Assembly: GCA_003516705.1 (NCBI GenBank) | Contig: DPCJ01000158.1 | Coordinates: forward strand, 40,826 to 94,107 | DNA from: Prolixibacteraceae bacterium | GTDB lineage: Bacteria > Bacteroidota > Bacteroidia > Bacteroidales > Prolixibacteraceae | Length of the DNA stretch: 53,282 nucleotides | Direction of reading: 5' to 3' | In this document: one piece after another, positions 16,799 through 26,156 of the stretch | How positions within the stretch are numbered: position 1 is the first letter of the stretch | How the letters are laid out: every line of letters starts with the position of its first letter | Translations under genes and position numbers: made by a program | The notes under the pieces: model-generated | What the model was told of the DNA's origin: nothing | Databases searched by the model: none | What the model saw: the letters and a program-made list of their open reading frames with translations, nothing else

Positions 16799-17131
16799 AT
16801 GAAAATTGAAAATGCAAAAGCCCAGATGAGGAAAGGTGTTCTGGAATACTGCATCTTGCTCGTTCTTGACGGGAAACCGTTGTATGCGAGCGACATCATT
16901 CAGGGGTTGAAAGAAGCCAGAATGATTGTGGTTGAAGGAACCCTTTATCCGTTGCTTACCCGCCTCAAAAACTCTGGTTATCTTACTTACCGCTGGGAGG
17001 AATCAACCCAGGGGCCACCCCGTAAATATTACGAACTTACCGATAGCGGCCGCAGTTTTCTTGGTGAACTCGAAGAATCGTGGAGCGAATTGGTCGATGC
17101 TGTTGCTAAAGTGAAAACAGTGAAAATGTAA
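16799..17131 (+). CDS. PadR-family transcriptional regulator
   Basis: A 110-residue winged-helix regulator of the short PadR type. 'NAKAQMRKGVLEYCILLVLDGKPLYASDIIQGLKEARMIVVEGTLYPLLTRLKNSGYLTYRWEESTQGPPRKYYELTDSGRSFLGELEESW' covers helix-turn-helix, wing and dimerisation helix. The 'EGTLYPLLTRL' recognition helix and 'GPPRKYYELTDSG' wing are diagnostic. The protein probably represses its own operon, which includes the PspC gene 40 bases downstream; PadR-PspC pairs are frequent in Bacteroidota. No ligand can be inferred. Confidence 0.93.
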   Translation: MKIENAKAQMRKGVLEYCILLVLDGKPLYASDIIQGLKEARMIVVEGTLYPLLTRLKNSGYLTYRWEESTQGPPRKYYELTDSGRSFLGELEESWSELVDAVAKVKTVKM

Positions 17132-17171
17132 ATCAACCTGAAATTCTGACAACAAATAAAAACTGAGAAAA

Positions 17172-18803
17172 ATGAAAAAAACATTCACAATAAACATCAG
17201 CGGCACAGTTTTTCACATCGAGGAAGATGCTTACGAAGTGCTGCAGAAATACCTGGTAAACCTTAAAAACCATTTTGGTGCCAGCGACGAAGGAAAAGAA
17301 ATTCTGGCTGATATTGAGGCCCGGATAGCCGAGATTTTTATTGAACAGGGAGATAAAGAACAGAAAGTGGTAACCATTGATATGGTAAACAGCGCCATAG
17401 CAATTATGGGTACTCCCGAAGATTTTAACGACGAAGATGAGGAACAAACCGAAGAAACCGATACAGATCGTAAAGCTGCCGAAGATGAGGCCAAACGGCG
17501 CCGCCGGTTGTACCGCGATCCCGAACATCGCGTGATTGGCGGAGTTTGCGGAGGTTTGGGCGCCTTCTTTAACATGGATCCGGTTGTATTGAGGATTATT
17601 TTCGTTGCGCTGTTTTTTATCACAGCCAGCGCTGCATTCTTTGCTTACATTATTTTATGGATTGCAGTTCCAAAAGCAAAAAACACCGCCCAGCGGCTTG
17701 AAATGCGTGGACAGGAAGCCACTGTAAAAAACATCGAAAAATCGATAAAAGAAGAAATGAACGATGTTAAGGAAAGCTTTAAAAAATTCAAGGATTCAGA
17801 AACTTATGATAAAGGGAAGCGGAATATGGAAGCCGCCGGTGATGCCACCTACAGTGTGCTGAAATTAATATTGCGTGTAGCAGTGATTGTAATCGGGGTA
17901 ATGTTGATTGTTACCGGGTTTCTTGGTTTACTTGGCTTTATTTCGTCGATGGTAATTGGTCACTCGCTGGTTGAAGGCTGGCCCATGATCTGGAGCCCTG
18001 AAATTGAAACATCAGGTTTTTTCAACCACTTTGTTGAACCGGGTGTATTTAACTGGGGATTGATTTTTATTGGATTACTTGCAGGGATACCACTTCTGGC
18101 AATTCTTTTCATCGGTACAAAATTGGTTTTCAGGTATAGAACCAATAACACAGCCATCGGTCTTACAATGGTTGGCGTGTGGCTGATTGCACTTGTGGCA
18201 TTGATGATAATGTCTGTGAGCCAGATTGGCAACTTCAAAAACCGCTCGTCGTTTACCGAAACTCAAACCATTTCGTGCGACTCGTGCCAGACTCTGTACC
18301 TCAATGTTGGCGATGATAAATACAAGGAATACGCAAAAGAAGACATTGAAATCGATAACATGAAGATTGCAGTGGTCGATGGCGAAGATGTATTGCTGGG
18401 ACGAGTGAAACTTGATGTTGAACGTTCGGGGAACAACGAGTTTGCAGTACTCATTAAAAAATCATCGCGTGGTAAAACCCGCGAATTGGCTAAAGAAACT
18501 TCAGAAGGAATAATTTACAGGTTCGAAAGGAAAGACTCGACACTCTGGTTTGACCCGTACTTTATTTTAGGAGAAAACGAGAAATGGCGTGGTCAGGAAG
18601 TTGAAATCACAGTAAAAGTGCCCGATGGTAAAGCTGTGCATCTGAACGACAACATGGTCGAAATCATCAGCGACATAGAAAATGTTTCGAATACCTGGGA
18701 CAACGACATGGTGGGTAAAACCTGGGTAATGAAACCCGAAGGGCTTACTTTGAAGGAAGCCTCCGCGGTTGAAGAGAGTGGCAAGAAAGAAAATGTAAAA
18801 TAA
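17172..18803 (+). CDS. PspC-domain membrane protein
   Basis: A 543-residue protein. Residues 1-~65 form a conserved cytoplasmic head ('KKTFTINISGTVFHIEEDAYEVLQKYLVNLKNHF...EILADIEARIAEIF') often seen before PspC in Bacteroidota. An acidic linker and 'AKRRRRLYRDPEHRVIGGVCGGLGAFFNMDPVVLRIIFVALFFITASAAFFAYIILWIAVPK' (~113-180) make up the PspC domain with one to two membrane segments. Three further hydrophobic segments lie at ~235-260, ~293-320 and ~333-360, then a ~180-residue soluble C-terminal domain. PspC in E. coli senses envelope stress with PspA/PspB, but this long form has no PspA nearby, so its role is probably a related envelope-stress sensor. It is co-directional with PadR and ends at a terminator. 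Confidence 0.9.
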   Translation: MKKTFTINISGTVFHIEEDAYEVLQKYLVNLKNHFGASDEGKEILADIEARIAEIFIEQGDKEQKVVTIDMVNSAIAIMGTPEDFNDEDEEQTEETDTDRKAAEDEAKRRRRLYRDPEHRVIGGVCGGLGAFFNMDPVVLRIIFVALFFITASAAFFAYIILWIAVPKAKNTAQRLEMRGQEATVKNIEKSIKEEMNDVKESFKKFKDSETYDKGKRNMEAAGDATYSVLKLILRVAVIVIGVMLIVTGFLGLLGFISSMVIGHSLVEGWPMIWSPEIETSGFFNHFVEPGVFNWGLIFIGLLAGIPLLAILFIGTKLVFRYRTNNTAIGLTMVGVWLIALVALMIMSVSQIGNFKNRSSFTETQTISCDSCQTLYLNVGDDKYKEYAKEDIEIDNMKIAVVDGEDVLLGRVKLDVERSGNNEFAVLIKKSSRGKTRELAKETSEGIIYRFERKDSTLWFDPYFILGENEKWRGQEVEITVKVPDGKAVHLNDNMVEIISDIENVSNTWDNDMVGKTWVMKPEGLTLKEASAVEESGKKENVK

Positions 18804-18826
18804 CAAAACAAGGAATAAGTAATCAG

Positions 18827-18866
18827 AAAATAAGGGCAATCAGGCGTGGTTGTCCTTATTTTTATT
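18827..18866 (+). terminator. intrinsic terminator after the PspC gene
   Basis: Arms AAAATAAGGGCAA (18827-18839) and TTGTCCTTATTTT (18850-18862) pair over 13 positions with one G-T pair and a 10-base loop; the 3' arm itself runs into T. It separates PspC from the DUF4252-like gene. Confidence 0.75.
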
Positions 18867-18880
18867 AAACAACAAAAACC

Positions 18881-19399
18881 ATGATAACAACAACGAAAAC
18901 CATAAACAGGCTGTTTTTAATGTTCTTCTTTGTGCTTGTATCACTCGTCGCTTTTGCCCAAAGCAAATCCGACAAAATGTATGATGCTTTCGCCAATAAA
19001 GATGGGGTTTCGAGCTTTACCTTCTCAAAAAATATGATTGATGCCATTGATATCAATTTGGGCGACGACGGTGACGAAAAGCAGGTAACCGGCGATTTGC
19101 ACCAGGTGAGGTTTATGTCGTACAATCCTGAAAAGGGCAGTTTAACCGGCGCGCAGTTTTGCGATAAGGCCATTGGCTATTTACCTAAATCCAGATATCA
19201 TAAATTTGTTGACGATGAGCCTGGTAATGACGCTGAAATATGGCTGATGGGCGGAAAGAAGAAATTTACTGAATGCCATGTTTTTGTACATAATGAAAAC
19301 GCATCAGGATTACAGTTTGTAGTTTCGTTTTATGGCGACTTTACCGTGAGCGATATTGACAAATTGAAAAAATCGGGGAAAGGTTTTTCTGAAGATTGA
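18881..19399 (+). CDS. DUF4252-like secreted protein
   Basis: A 172-residue exported protein with signal peptide 'LFLMFFFVLVSLVAFAQ' (~10-27). The mature part starts 'SKSDKMYDAFANKDGVSSFTFSKNMIDAI' and ends 'ASGLQFVVSFYGDFTVSDIDKLKKSGKGF', both in keeping with the DUF4252 family of Bacteroidota; function unknown. No lipobox is present, although many relatives are lipoproteins. It lies 77 bases after the PspC stop but beyond a terminator, so it may be read separately or by partial read-through. Such proteins often neighbour envelope-stress or sigma-factor genes in this phylum, which fits the context without proving it. Confidence 0.75.
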   Translation: MITTTKTINRLFLMFFFVLVSLVAFAQSKSDKMYDAFANKDGVSSFTFSKNMIDAIDINLGDDGDEKQVTGDLHQVRFMSYNPEKGSLTGAQFCDKAIGYLPKSRYHKFVDDEPGNDAEIWLMGGKKKFTECHVFVHNENASGLQFVVSFYGDFTVSDIDKLKKSGKGFSED

Positions 19400-19860
19400 T
19401 TTTAGCGGGACTGAATATCACCAAAAAAATATGGCAAATAAAGTGCTTAAAAGTGGATTTTTTTGAATTTAAGCCAAGAGACAATTGATATGATACGGCC
19501 AAAAAATCACTAAATAAAACAAACATATGTAAAATAACGTTTAGTAATTACTACACGAAAATCAGACTCTTGATATAAAGTATTACGTGTATAGTGCATT
19601 TAATGAGGGTTAATCTGCATTCCGCGAATTTTAATACCAGACAAACAAGTATGAATAAGTTATTCACATTCCCAATTTGAAACCAACAATCCAATGTTGA
19701 ATACTTTTTTGTTAAAACAGGGTCTCACTCTTTTGTAAATCAATCAATTTCCTATTTTTACGCCCGATAATTAATGGGTGGGTCTTAACATTTTTCAGTT
19801 TATTCTGCTTTAGCTGTAGTTAGGACGCTGTTTTATTGTTTAAGTTGGATAAAATCTCTG
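19400..19860. other. intergenic region upstream of the secreted-protein locus
   Basis: About 460 AT-rich bases without a supportable gene or RNA. TTTG at 19732-19735 and TATTTTTA at 19753-19760 (17 bases apart) could be a promoter for the adhesin-like gene, with one mismatch in the -7 box. Nothing else was recognised. Confidence 0.45.
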
Positions 19861-22800
19861 TTGGGGAAGCTGTTGAAATATAAATCACTAACCTTGTTAA
19901 AACGGGTATTTATGCTATTGCTGAATACACTGTTCAATTGCTTATTTCCAATAGTCTCAGTTTCTGTTAAGAATTTCCGTATTGCATTTTTGTTTGTGGT
20001 TTTTGCTTTCATCGGTTTGAATGGGGTGGGACAAATCTCAGTAGGTCCTAAGGAAGCAGGAAATGGTACAAATTTAACAGTTGTTGGTTCTGTCGCATGG
20101 ACTAACCCATCCAATATTGCAACGACTATTATTAATGATTATTCTCATGTGACACTTAACAATAATGCTTCAAACTATCTTGTGGGTACAAACTATGGTT
20201 TTGTAATTCCAACTAATGCCATTGTTGTTGGAATTGAAGTTACTATTGGTAAGAACCGTGAATCAGGACGGGATAATGTGATGGTTGATAACGAAGTTCG
20301 TCTAATTAAAAACGGTGTCGTTATTGGTGCCAATTACGCTGATGGCACAACAAATTGGAACAGGGATAATCAGGTTAGAGAGGCTATCTATGGGGGTCCT
20401 AACGATTTATGGAATACAACTTGGACACCATCAGAAATTAATGCAAACAACTTTGGAGCTGCTATTTCTGCAATTACATCTCAAAATATTTATGCAAATG
20501 TTTATTACATCAGGATTACAATAACTTATACAACACCATTTTTTTTCAGGAGTACAGCAACAGGAAATTGGAGTACGACTTCAACATGGCAACAATCAAA
20601 CGATGGTACGACTTGGGTCGCTGCAACATCAACACCAACTTCATCAAATAGTACAAGTATTTTAGTTCGAAACGGAAATATTGTTACTGTGGATAATAAT
20701 CTGAATGTTGATGACTTAACGATAGAAACCGGTGGACAAGTTACTGTCAATTCAAATCGAACCTTAACAATTGCCAACGGAACGGGAACCGATTTGACAG
20801 TGAACGGAACTCTTCGTAATTTAGGTACAGTAGTCACAACAGGAACATTAGCCTTTGGGAATGGAAGTATTTATGACCATGCCCGGGATGGAGGAGTTAT
20901 CCCTACCGCTACCTGGGATCCCAATTCAAATTGCGATATTACCGGAATTACTAATGTAAATGTTACCGGATTAAACCAGACGTTTGGAAATTTTACATGG
21001 AACTGTGCAAGCCAGGGGACAAACAACATTATCTCGACAACAGGGAATATAGTTGTTAACGGAGATTTCAGGCTAACCAACGGAATTTTTGCACTTAGCG
21101 CCAGTACATCTGCTCAACGTACTCTTACGATTGCCGGAGATTATATTCAAACCGTAGGAATCTTCGATTTTAACAGAGTCGATAATGGACTATTATCTAC
21201 TTTATACATAGCAGGTGATTATATAAATTCTGCTGCTGCAGGCAGTATTGTTACCGGTGGTAATGGAGCTGTAAATGGTAATGTTGTGTTTAATGGCTCA
21301 TCGCAACAAAATTTAATTTTAACAAGTGCCAATGCTGCCATTTGGACAAGTTTTATTGTGAATGCCGGTAGTAATTTGAAACTTGGTTCTGATGTAACAT
21401 TAACCGGCGATGGTTCTGAACCAAAATACTATGCGGACTTTAATGTAAGTGGTACTGTTGACTTTAGCAATTATATTTTAAGTGATATTCCTTATAATAA
21501 TAGCACCAATGCCTCTCATTTTACCCTGAACAGCGGAGCAGAATTAATTACAGCCAATACTGCTGGTATTTCATTGTCAGGAGCAACAGGTTCTGTGCAA
21601 GTTACAAGCACAAGAACATACAATACAGGTGCAAATTATACATACAATGGCTCAACGGCTCAAGTAACCGGAAACGGGCTTACCGGAGCAGACAATTTAA
21701 CCATTAATAATTCAGCGGGGGTAACGCTCAGCGCGGCAACTGCGATTTCAGGAAATGTAGCTTTAACCAATGGGAAACTTATTACCAGCAGTACGAATTT
21801 GTTGCGAGTTACAAATAACTCAACAACAGCAATAACCGGAGCTTCAACCACCCGTTTTGTTGATGGCCCAATGCGTTGGACTCTTGCACCAGGTTCGTCT
21901 TATACTTTCCCCGTTGGCGATGGTTCAACTTATTTGCCTTTTGGGTTAAGTAATGTTACCGGAACAGCACCACTGATTACCGCTGAAGCAGTATCAGGCA
22001 ATTCAGGCGGAACAGCCTCAAGCCCGTTAAGTTCGCTGAGCACCACTGAGTATTGGAATGCTCAAATTTCCGGCGGAACTTACACAAACGGAACAGTTTC
22101 ATTAACAAGACAAAGTGATCTGAGCGGCATAGATGCTATCGGCAGAAGTGTTACCGTTGATGGTGCTTATTCAAATCTTAATGGAACAGTGAGCGGAACT
22201 TCAATTATTAACTCAGATGCAACCGGTAACTCGCTTGGTTTTTTTGCGATGGCAGCAAAACGTAGTATCACTGTCGGAACAATATCACCGGTTTCATACT
22301 GTCCCGGGGCGTCTATCAGTATTCCCTATACAATCACAGGTACATTTAATGCCGGAAATGTTTTCACAGCACAACTCTCCGATGCAGCAGGTTCGTTTGC
22401 AAGCCCGGTTGCAATTGGTTCTGTAACTTCTACAACATCGGGTATAATTTCTGCAACTCTTCCGGGGAGTGCAAATGGCTCAGGTTACAGGGTTAGAGTT
22501 GTGTCTTCAGTACCTTCGGTTACCAGCAACGATAATGGGGTGGATATCACAATTGGAAGCCCCCAGATTGTTACTTCTCCCGGGAGCCAATGTAAATATG
22601 CTGATAACGTTGATGTTACAATAAGCGCCAGTTCATCACTTACCGGAATTTTCCGGTGGTACGACTCAGGTTATACACTTTTGAAAACCGATAATTCAGT
22701 TGGTGAATCAAGCTATATTGCTGATAATATTTCATCCACTACAACGTATTATGTCACTTTTGAATCAGGAGGATGTATTACACCTTATACAGAGGTAAAA

Positions 22801-24402
22801 GCCTATGTTATAGAACCACCTTCCCTTGATGCAAGTGCTGGTGGCTCTTTTTGTGCAGGTTCCGATATTAACTTGTATAGTGCAGGGAGCTATGATAATT
22901 TGTATTGGGATGGACCCAACGATTTTTATTCAACAGATGAAGACCCCGTTATTACAAATGCATCAACCGGAATGAGCGGAACCTATACTGTTCATACAAA
23001 TTCATTAAGTGGAGTGAACCTTGTTTATAATGGTAATTTCGAATTTGGAAATGTAGGTTTTGAAACCGATTATACTTTGGATGAAGTTTATGTTCATCCT
23101 GAAGGGGAATATGCGATTGTTAATGATCCTAATTCAGTTCATCCTGGCTTTACAAATTGCCCTCCTGTTTCCGGAGACCTTCAAATGGTTATTAATGGCT
23201 CAACAGACATTAACATTCCTGTAATTTGGAGACAAACCGTAAATGTGGTACCGGGGACTGATTATCAGTTTACATATTGGGTGCAAAGTGTAGTTGCAAG
23301 CAATCCATCGATTTTGCAGCTCTATGTAAATGATGTGGAAGCCGGGCCTGAATATGTTGCTGAAACAGCAACCTGTATTTGGAAACAATTTTTGTACAAT
23401 TGGAGTTCGGGTACTGCAACCATCGCCAAATTAGAACTACGCAATAAAAACGTGATTGCCGGGGGTAACGATTTCGCACTTGACAGCCTTGTCTTTCAAC
23501 ACACTTGTACTTCAGATGCAAGTGTTGAAGTTTTTGTTTCAAACATATTTACGCCATCTGTTTCTATTGCAGCCAGTCCGTCAAATGCAGTTTGTTCGGG
23601 ACAGCAGGTTACTTTTTCAGCCACCCCTACAAATGGAGGCTCGTCACCTGCCTACCAATGGAACGTGAATGGGGTAAATGCCGGAAGCGACAGCAGCAGT
23701 TATACCTATTCTCCTGCCAATAACGATATTGTTACCTGTGTTATGACTTCTGATCTTTCCTGTGTTACATCGGCTAATGCAACATCAAACGAAATCACGA
23801 TGGCAGTAAATCCAATACCCTCTGCCACAATCTCAGGTTCTGCCACCATTTGCGACGGACAAACAGCACCAATACAGATTGATTTTACCGGAACCGGCCC
23901 CTGGGAAGTTACAACACAAAGAAATGATGCCGAACCGGTAACTGTTTTTGATATTACTGATAATCCTTACATTTTTTATGTTTCCACAGCCGGTACTTAC
24001 ACCATCAGTGCATTTAACGACGACCTATGCGATGGAACTTTCTCGGGGAATGCTGTGGTAACAGTTAACCCACTCCCAACCATTACACTCTCTTCTACAA
24101 ATGCTGAAGTTTGTTTTGGTGATGTTGTGACTTCATTTGCATATTCAGCCACAACAGGTTCTCCAAATCAATACAGCATCGATTTTGATCAGAATGCTAT
24201 AGATGAAGGATTCGTGAACGTAACAAATTCGGTATTAACAGGTGGTGCAATTGATATTGCCGTTCCTGCGACAGGCGCACCAGATACCTACTATGCAGAT
24301 TTAACGATTAGAAACAGCACAACGGGTTGCACAAGTGCAATTTACAATATAACGATTATTATACATCCTTTACCGGAGACAAGTGAAATACAAACAAATT
24401 AA
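19861..24402 (+). CDS. very large secreted adhesin-like protein with beta-repeats, Ig-like and PKD-like domains
   Basis: A 1513-residue protein from a TTG at 19861, or ~1496 from the ATG at 19912, which I consider more likely. The hydrophobic export segment 'IAFLFVVFAFIGLNGVGQ' lies ~40 residues in, an unusually long signal region. An N-terminal beta domain (~58-230) is followed by low-complexity Ser/Thr/Asn-rich beta-repeats (~230-720). Ig-like domains (~800-1000) come next, a carbohydrate-binding-like jelly roll (~1053-1211, 'LVYNGNFEFGNVGFETDYTL' to 'GGNDFALDSLVF'), then PKD-like domains to the end. No type A or B sorting domain is visible at the C-terminus ('LPETSEIQTN'). It heads a same-strand series running to the PorP/SprF gene and is probably a surface or matrix protein. 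Confidence 0.85.
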   Translation: MGKLLKYKSLTLLKRVFMLLLNTLFNCLFPIVSVSVKNFRIAFLFVVFAFIGLNGVGQISVGPKEAGNGTNLTVVGSVAWTNPSNIATTIINDYSHVTLNNNASNYLVGTNYGFVIPTNAIVVGIEVTIGKNRESGRDNVMVDNEVRLIKNGVVIGANYADGTTNWNRDNQVREAIYGGPNDLWNTTWTPSEINANNFGAAISAITSQNIYANVYYIRITITYTTPFFFRSTATGNWSTTSTWQQSNDGTTWVAATSTPTSSNSTSILVRNGNIVTVDNNLNVDDLTIETGGQVTVNSNRTLTIANGTGTDLTVNGTLRNLGTVVTTGTLAFGNGSIYDHARDGGVIPTATWDPNSNCDITGITNVNVTGLNQTFGNFTWNCASQGTNNIISTTGNIVVNGDFRLTNGIFALSASTSAQRTLTIAGDYIQTVGIFDFNRVDNGLLSTLYIAGDYINSAAAGSIVTGGNGAVNGNVVFNGSSQQNLILTSANAAIWTSFIVNAGSNLKLGSDVTLTGDGSEPKYYADFNVSGTVDFSNYILSDIPYNNSTNASHFTLNSGAELITANTAGISLSGATGSVQVTSTRTYNTGANYTYNGSTAQVTGNGLTGADNLTINNSAGVTLSAATAISGNVALTNGKLITSSTNLLRVTNNSTTAITGASTTRFVDGPMRWTLAPGSSYTFPVGDGSTYLPFGLSNVTGTAPLITAEAVSGNSGGTASSPLSSLSTTEYWNAQISGGTYTNGTVSLTRQSDLSGIDAIGRSVTVDGAYSNLNGTVSGTSIINSDATGNSLGFFAMAAKRSITVGTISPVSYCPGASISIPYTITGTFNAGNVFTAQLSDAAGSFASPVAIGSVTSTTSGIISATLPGSANGSGYRVRVVSSVPSVTSNDNGVDITIGSPQIVTSPGSQCKYADNVDVTISASSSLTGIFRWYDSGYTLLKTDNSVGESSYIADNISSTTTYYVTFESGGCITPYTEVKAYVIEPPSLDASAGGSFCAGSDINLYSAGSYDNLYWDGPNDFYSTDEDPVITNASTGMSGTYTVHTNSLSGVNLVYNGNFEFGNVGFETDYTLDEVYVHPEGEYAIVNDPNSVHPGFTNCPPVSGDLQMVINGSTDINIPVIWRQTVNVVPGTDYQFTYWVQSVVASNPSILQLYVNDVEAGPEYVAETATCIWKQFLYNWSSGTATIAKLELRNKNVIAGGNDFALDSLVFQHTCTSDASVEVFVSNIFTPSVSIAASPSNAVCSGQQVTFSATPTNGGSSPAYQWNVNGVNAGSDSSSYTYSPANNDIVTCVMTSDLSCVTSANATSNEITMAVNPIPSATISGSATICDGQTAPIQIDFTGTGPWEVTTQRNDAEPVTVFDITDNPYIFYVSTAGTYTISAFNDDLCDGTFSGNAVVTVNPLPTITLSSTNAEVCFGDVVTSFAYSATTGSPNQYSIDFDQNAIDEGFVNVTNSVLTGGAIDIAVPATGAPDTYYADLTIRNSTTGCTSAIYNITIIIHPLPETSEIQTN

Positions 24403-24446
24403 AACAATATAACAAATTAATTATTAGCACTTTAAAATTTATCATT

Positions 24447-25373
24447 ATGAAAAAGTTTTTATTGATTTTCGCAGCGGTGCTTTTAACCGCATTTAGTGAA
24501 GATGTGTTTGCACAAGGAACAGGAGTTGCACCGGCTGTTGGTAGCACAAAAAATTATTCAGTTGCTCCAGCAGCTGCAAATGGGAATAACTATGCCTGGT
24601 CTTTAACAACCGATGCTGCTGGGTTAATTCCTGCCGGAGCTGGAGTAGCTACTTTATCTTCAACCGGAGGAGAAGATGTAAGTGATATTGATATTACATG
24701 GTTAAATCCAGTTATTGGATCAACTTACTATTTGCATGTTGTTGAAACTGCAACCGCTGCAAATGGTGGATGTTCAAATCACAAAGCTTTGGCGATTAAA
24801 CCTGCTAACTTATTTGAATTAGAAATTATTAATGTCAATTTAGCTAATGTTGAACAAGCAAATGATTTTGAGATATGTCCTGCAGAAGTAAAAGTAACTT
24901 CCTATGATGGTGCCAATACTGGTACTTTAGCAGATGCACAAAATTTTATATATAACTATCAAAAAGATTCAGTTTATTATAAGGTAACTGCTTCAGGTAT
25001 TGATTTAACTACTACAACCTGGAGTCCGCAATTTACAATTGGTCATGATGGAATAACAGGAACAACAGTTACTGCTGGTTGGTCAAGTTCAATTACTGGT
25101 CCGTTCACAAGTTTGATAAATACAGATGGTACAACTGCAAATGATATTTCTGTTCCAACTACTGCAAATGGTGTTATCTATATCAAAGTTGTGGTTAATA
25201 ATTCTACAACAAATGAAGGCTTAACTGCTAATAATGTTGACGTTGTTTTACTAAACGGTGCGAATACCAGTGAAGACGAAAATGGTAATGATGTTACTAG
25301 TATTGGGAATGGTTCAAGAAATCAGATTATTAAAGTTAGACCAGCTACCTCAGATATTATCACAACTGAATAA
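24447..25373 (+). CDS. secreted single PKD-like-domain protein, paralogue 1
   Basis: A 308-residue protein with signal peptide 'FLLIFAAVLLTAFSEDVFAQ'. Residues ~30-118 form a PKD-like module ('STKNYSVAPAAANGNNYAWSLTTDAAG...ISWLNP'-type strand, then 'STYYLHVVETATAANGGCSNHKALAIKP'). The C-terminal ~180 residues are a second beta domain of unknown type. The module is shared with the next two genes and with the large protein at 27016, so all are related. There is no sorting domain, lipobox or catalytic motif. The gene lies 44 bases after the adhesin-like gene and 9 bases before paralogue 2, consistent with one operon. It is markedly more AT-rich than paralogue 3. Confidence 0.8.
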   Translation: MKKFLLIFAAVLLTAFSEDVFAQGTGVAPAVGSTKNYSVAPAAANGNNYAWSLTTDAAGLIPAGAGVATLSSTGGEDVSDIDITWLNPVIGSTYYLHVVETATAANGGCSNHKALAIKPANLFELEIINVNLANVEQANDFEICPAEVKVTSYDGANTGTLADAQNFIYNYQKDSVYYKVTASGIDLTTTTWSPQFTIGHDGITGTTVTAGWSSSITGPFTSLINTDGTTANDISVPTTANGVIYIKVVVNNSTTNEGLTANNVDVVLLNGANTSEDENGNDVTSIGNGSRNQIIKVRPATSDIITTE

Positions 25374-25382
25374 TCCGTCATC

Positions 25383-26156
25383 ATGCGACTCAAGAATTCT
25401 TTCATAATGATCATATTCATCCTGGCCGCCGGAACCTTGGCGGCCCAGGGTGATCATGTGATCTACGAGGGTACTCACCTGAATTACAGGGTCGGATTTA
25501 ATGAGGGTAACACTTACGCCTGGGAAATTCTTAGCAACGTAAATCCACCAGAGATTGCTAATCCGGGTGATGCTGGTTTTATTACCGATCCCAATCTTTC
25601 GGATGTGGCGGTTCAGTGGAATCTTGCGGGTACCTATTTTGTAACAGTAACCGAAACCGATGCAGGTGGATGTTCAAACAAAAAAGCGCTTGCGGTGCAG
25701 GTTCAACCTAACAACCGTTCTATCGGTTTTGGATTAACAGCCAGTACCGAATGTTTTAGTATTTCGGGGAATGACTTTCAATTGGCTTTGTCGTTACTCG
25801 ACAATAATGGTGCGCCATTAACTGCGGCTTATTTTCCGCTGGCGGTTCAGTTTACAGTAAACGGAGAACCACAGTCGCAACTGTTGCGTTACAACGACCA
25901 AACGTTGCAAATAACGGAAACGATGTTTACTGCCAATCCTCAGCAAAACACTAGTGTTGAGGTAATGATTACCAACGTTACCGATGTTAAAAATGTACCT
26001 GTACAACCGGGAGCAAATGGAACGCATTTGCGTACCATTTATGCAATTCCTGAAATTGAGTTTACAGAAGAATTAAGAAGACAATATTATGACAAAGAAA
26101 GGATTACTGCTTATAGCAGTTTTGTTTCTCGCACTCACAGGGTGGAGCCAAAATAG
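25383..26156 (+). CDS. secreted single PKD-like-domain protein, paralogue 2
   Basis: A 257-residue protein with signal peptide 'NSFIMIIFILAAGTLAAQ'. The PKD-like module ('THLNYRVGFNEGNTYAWEILSNVNPPE...DVAVQWNLAGTYFVTVTETDAGGCSNKKALAVQVQP') spans ~30-112, with a further beta domain behind it. Its two paralogues stop shortly after the last predicted strand, whereas this one runs on for ~20 residues ('LRRQYYDKERITAY...RTHRVEPK') through the signal-peptide region of the next gene in another frame. The tail therefore looks like an extension after loss of an original stop. It overlaps the downstream gene by 68 bases. Function unknown. Confidence 0.75.
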   Translation: MRLKNSFIMIIFILAAGTLAAQGDHVIYEGTHLNYRVGFNEGNTYAWEILSNVNPPEIANPGDAGFITDPNLSDVAVQWNLAGTYFVTVTETDAGGCSNKKALAVQVQPNNRSIGFGLTASTECFSISGNDFQLALSLLDNNGAPLTAAYFPLAVQFTVNGEPQSQLLRYNDQTLQITETMFTANPQQNTSVEVMITNVTDVKNVPVQPGANGTHLRTIYAIPEIEFTEELRRQYYDKERITAYSSFVSRTHRVEPK

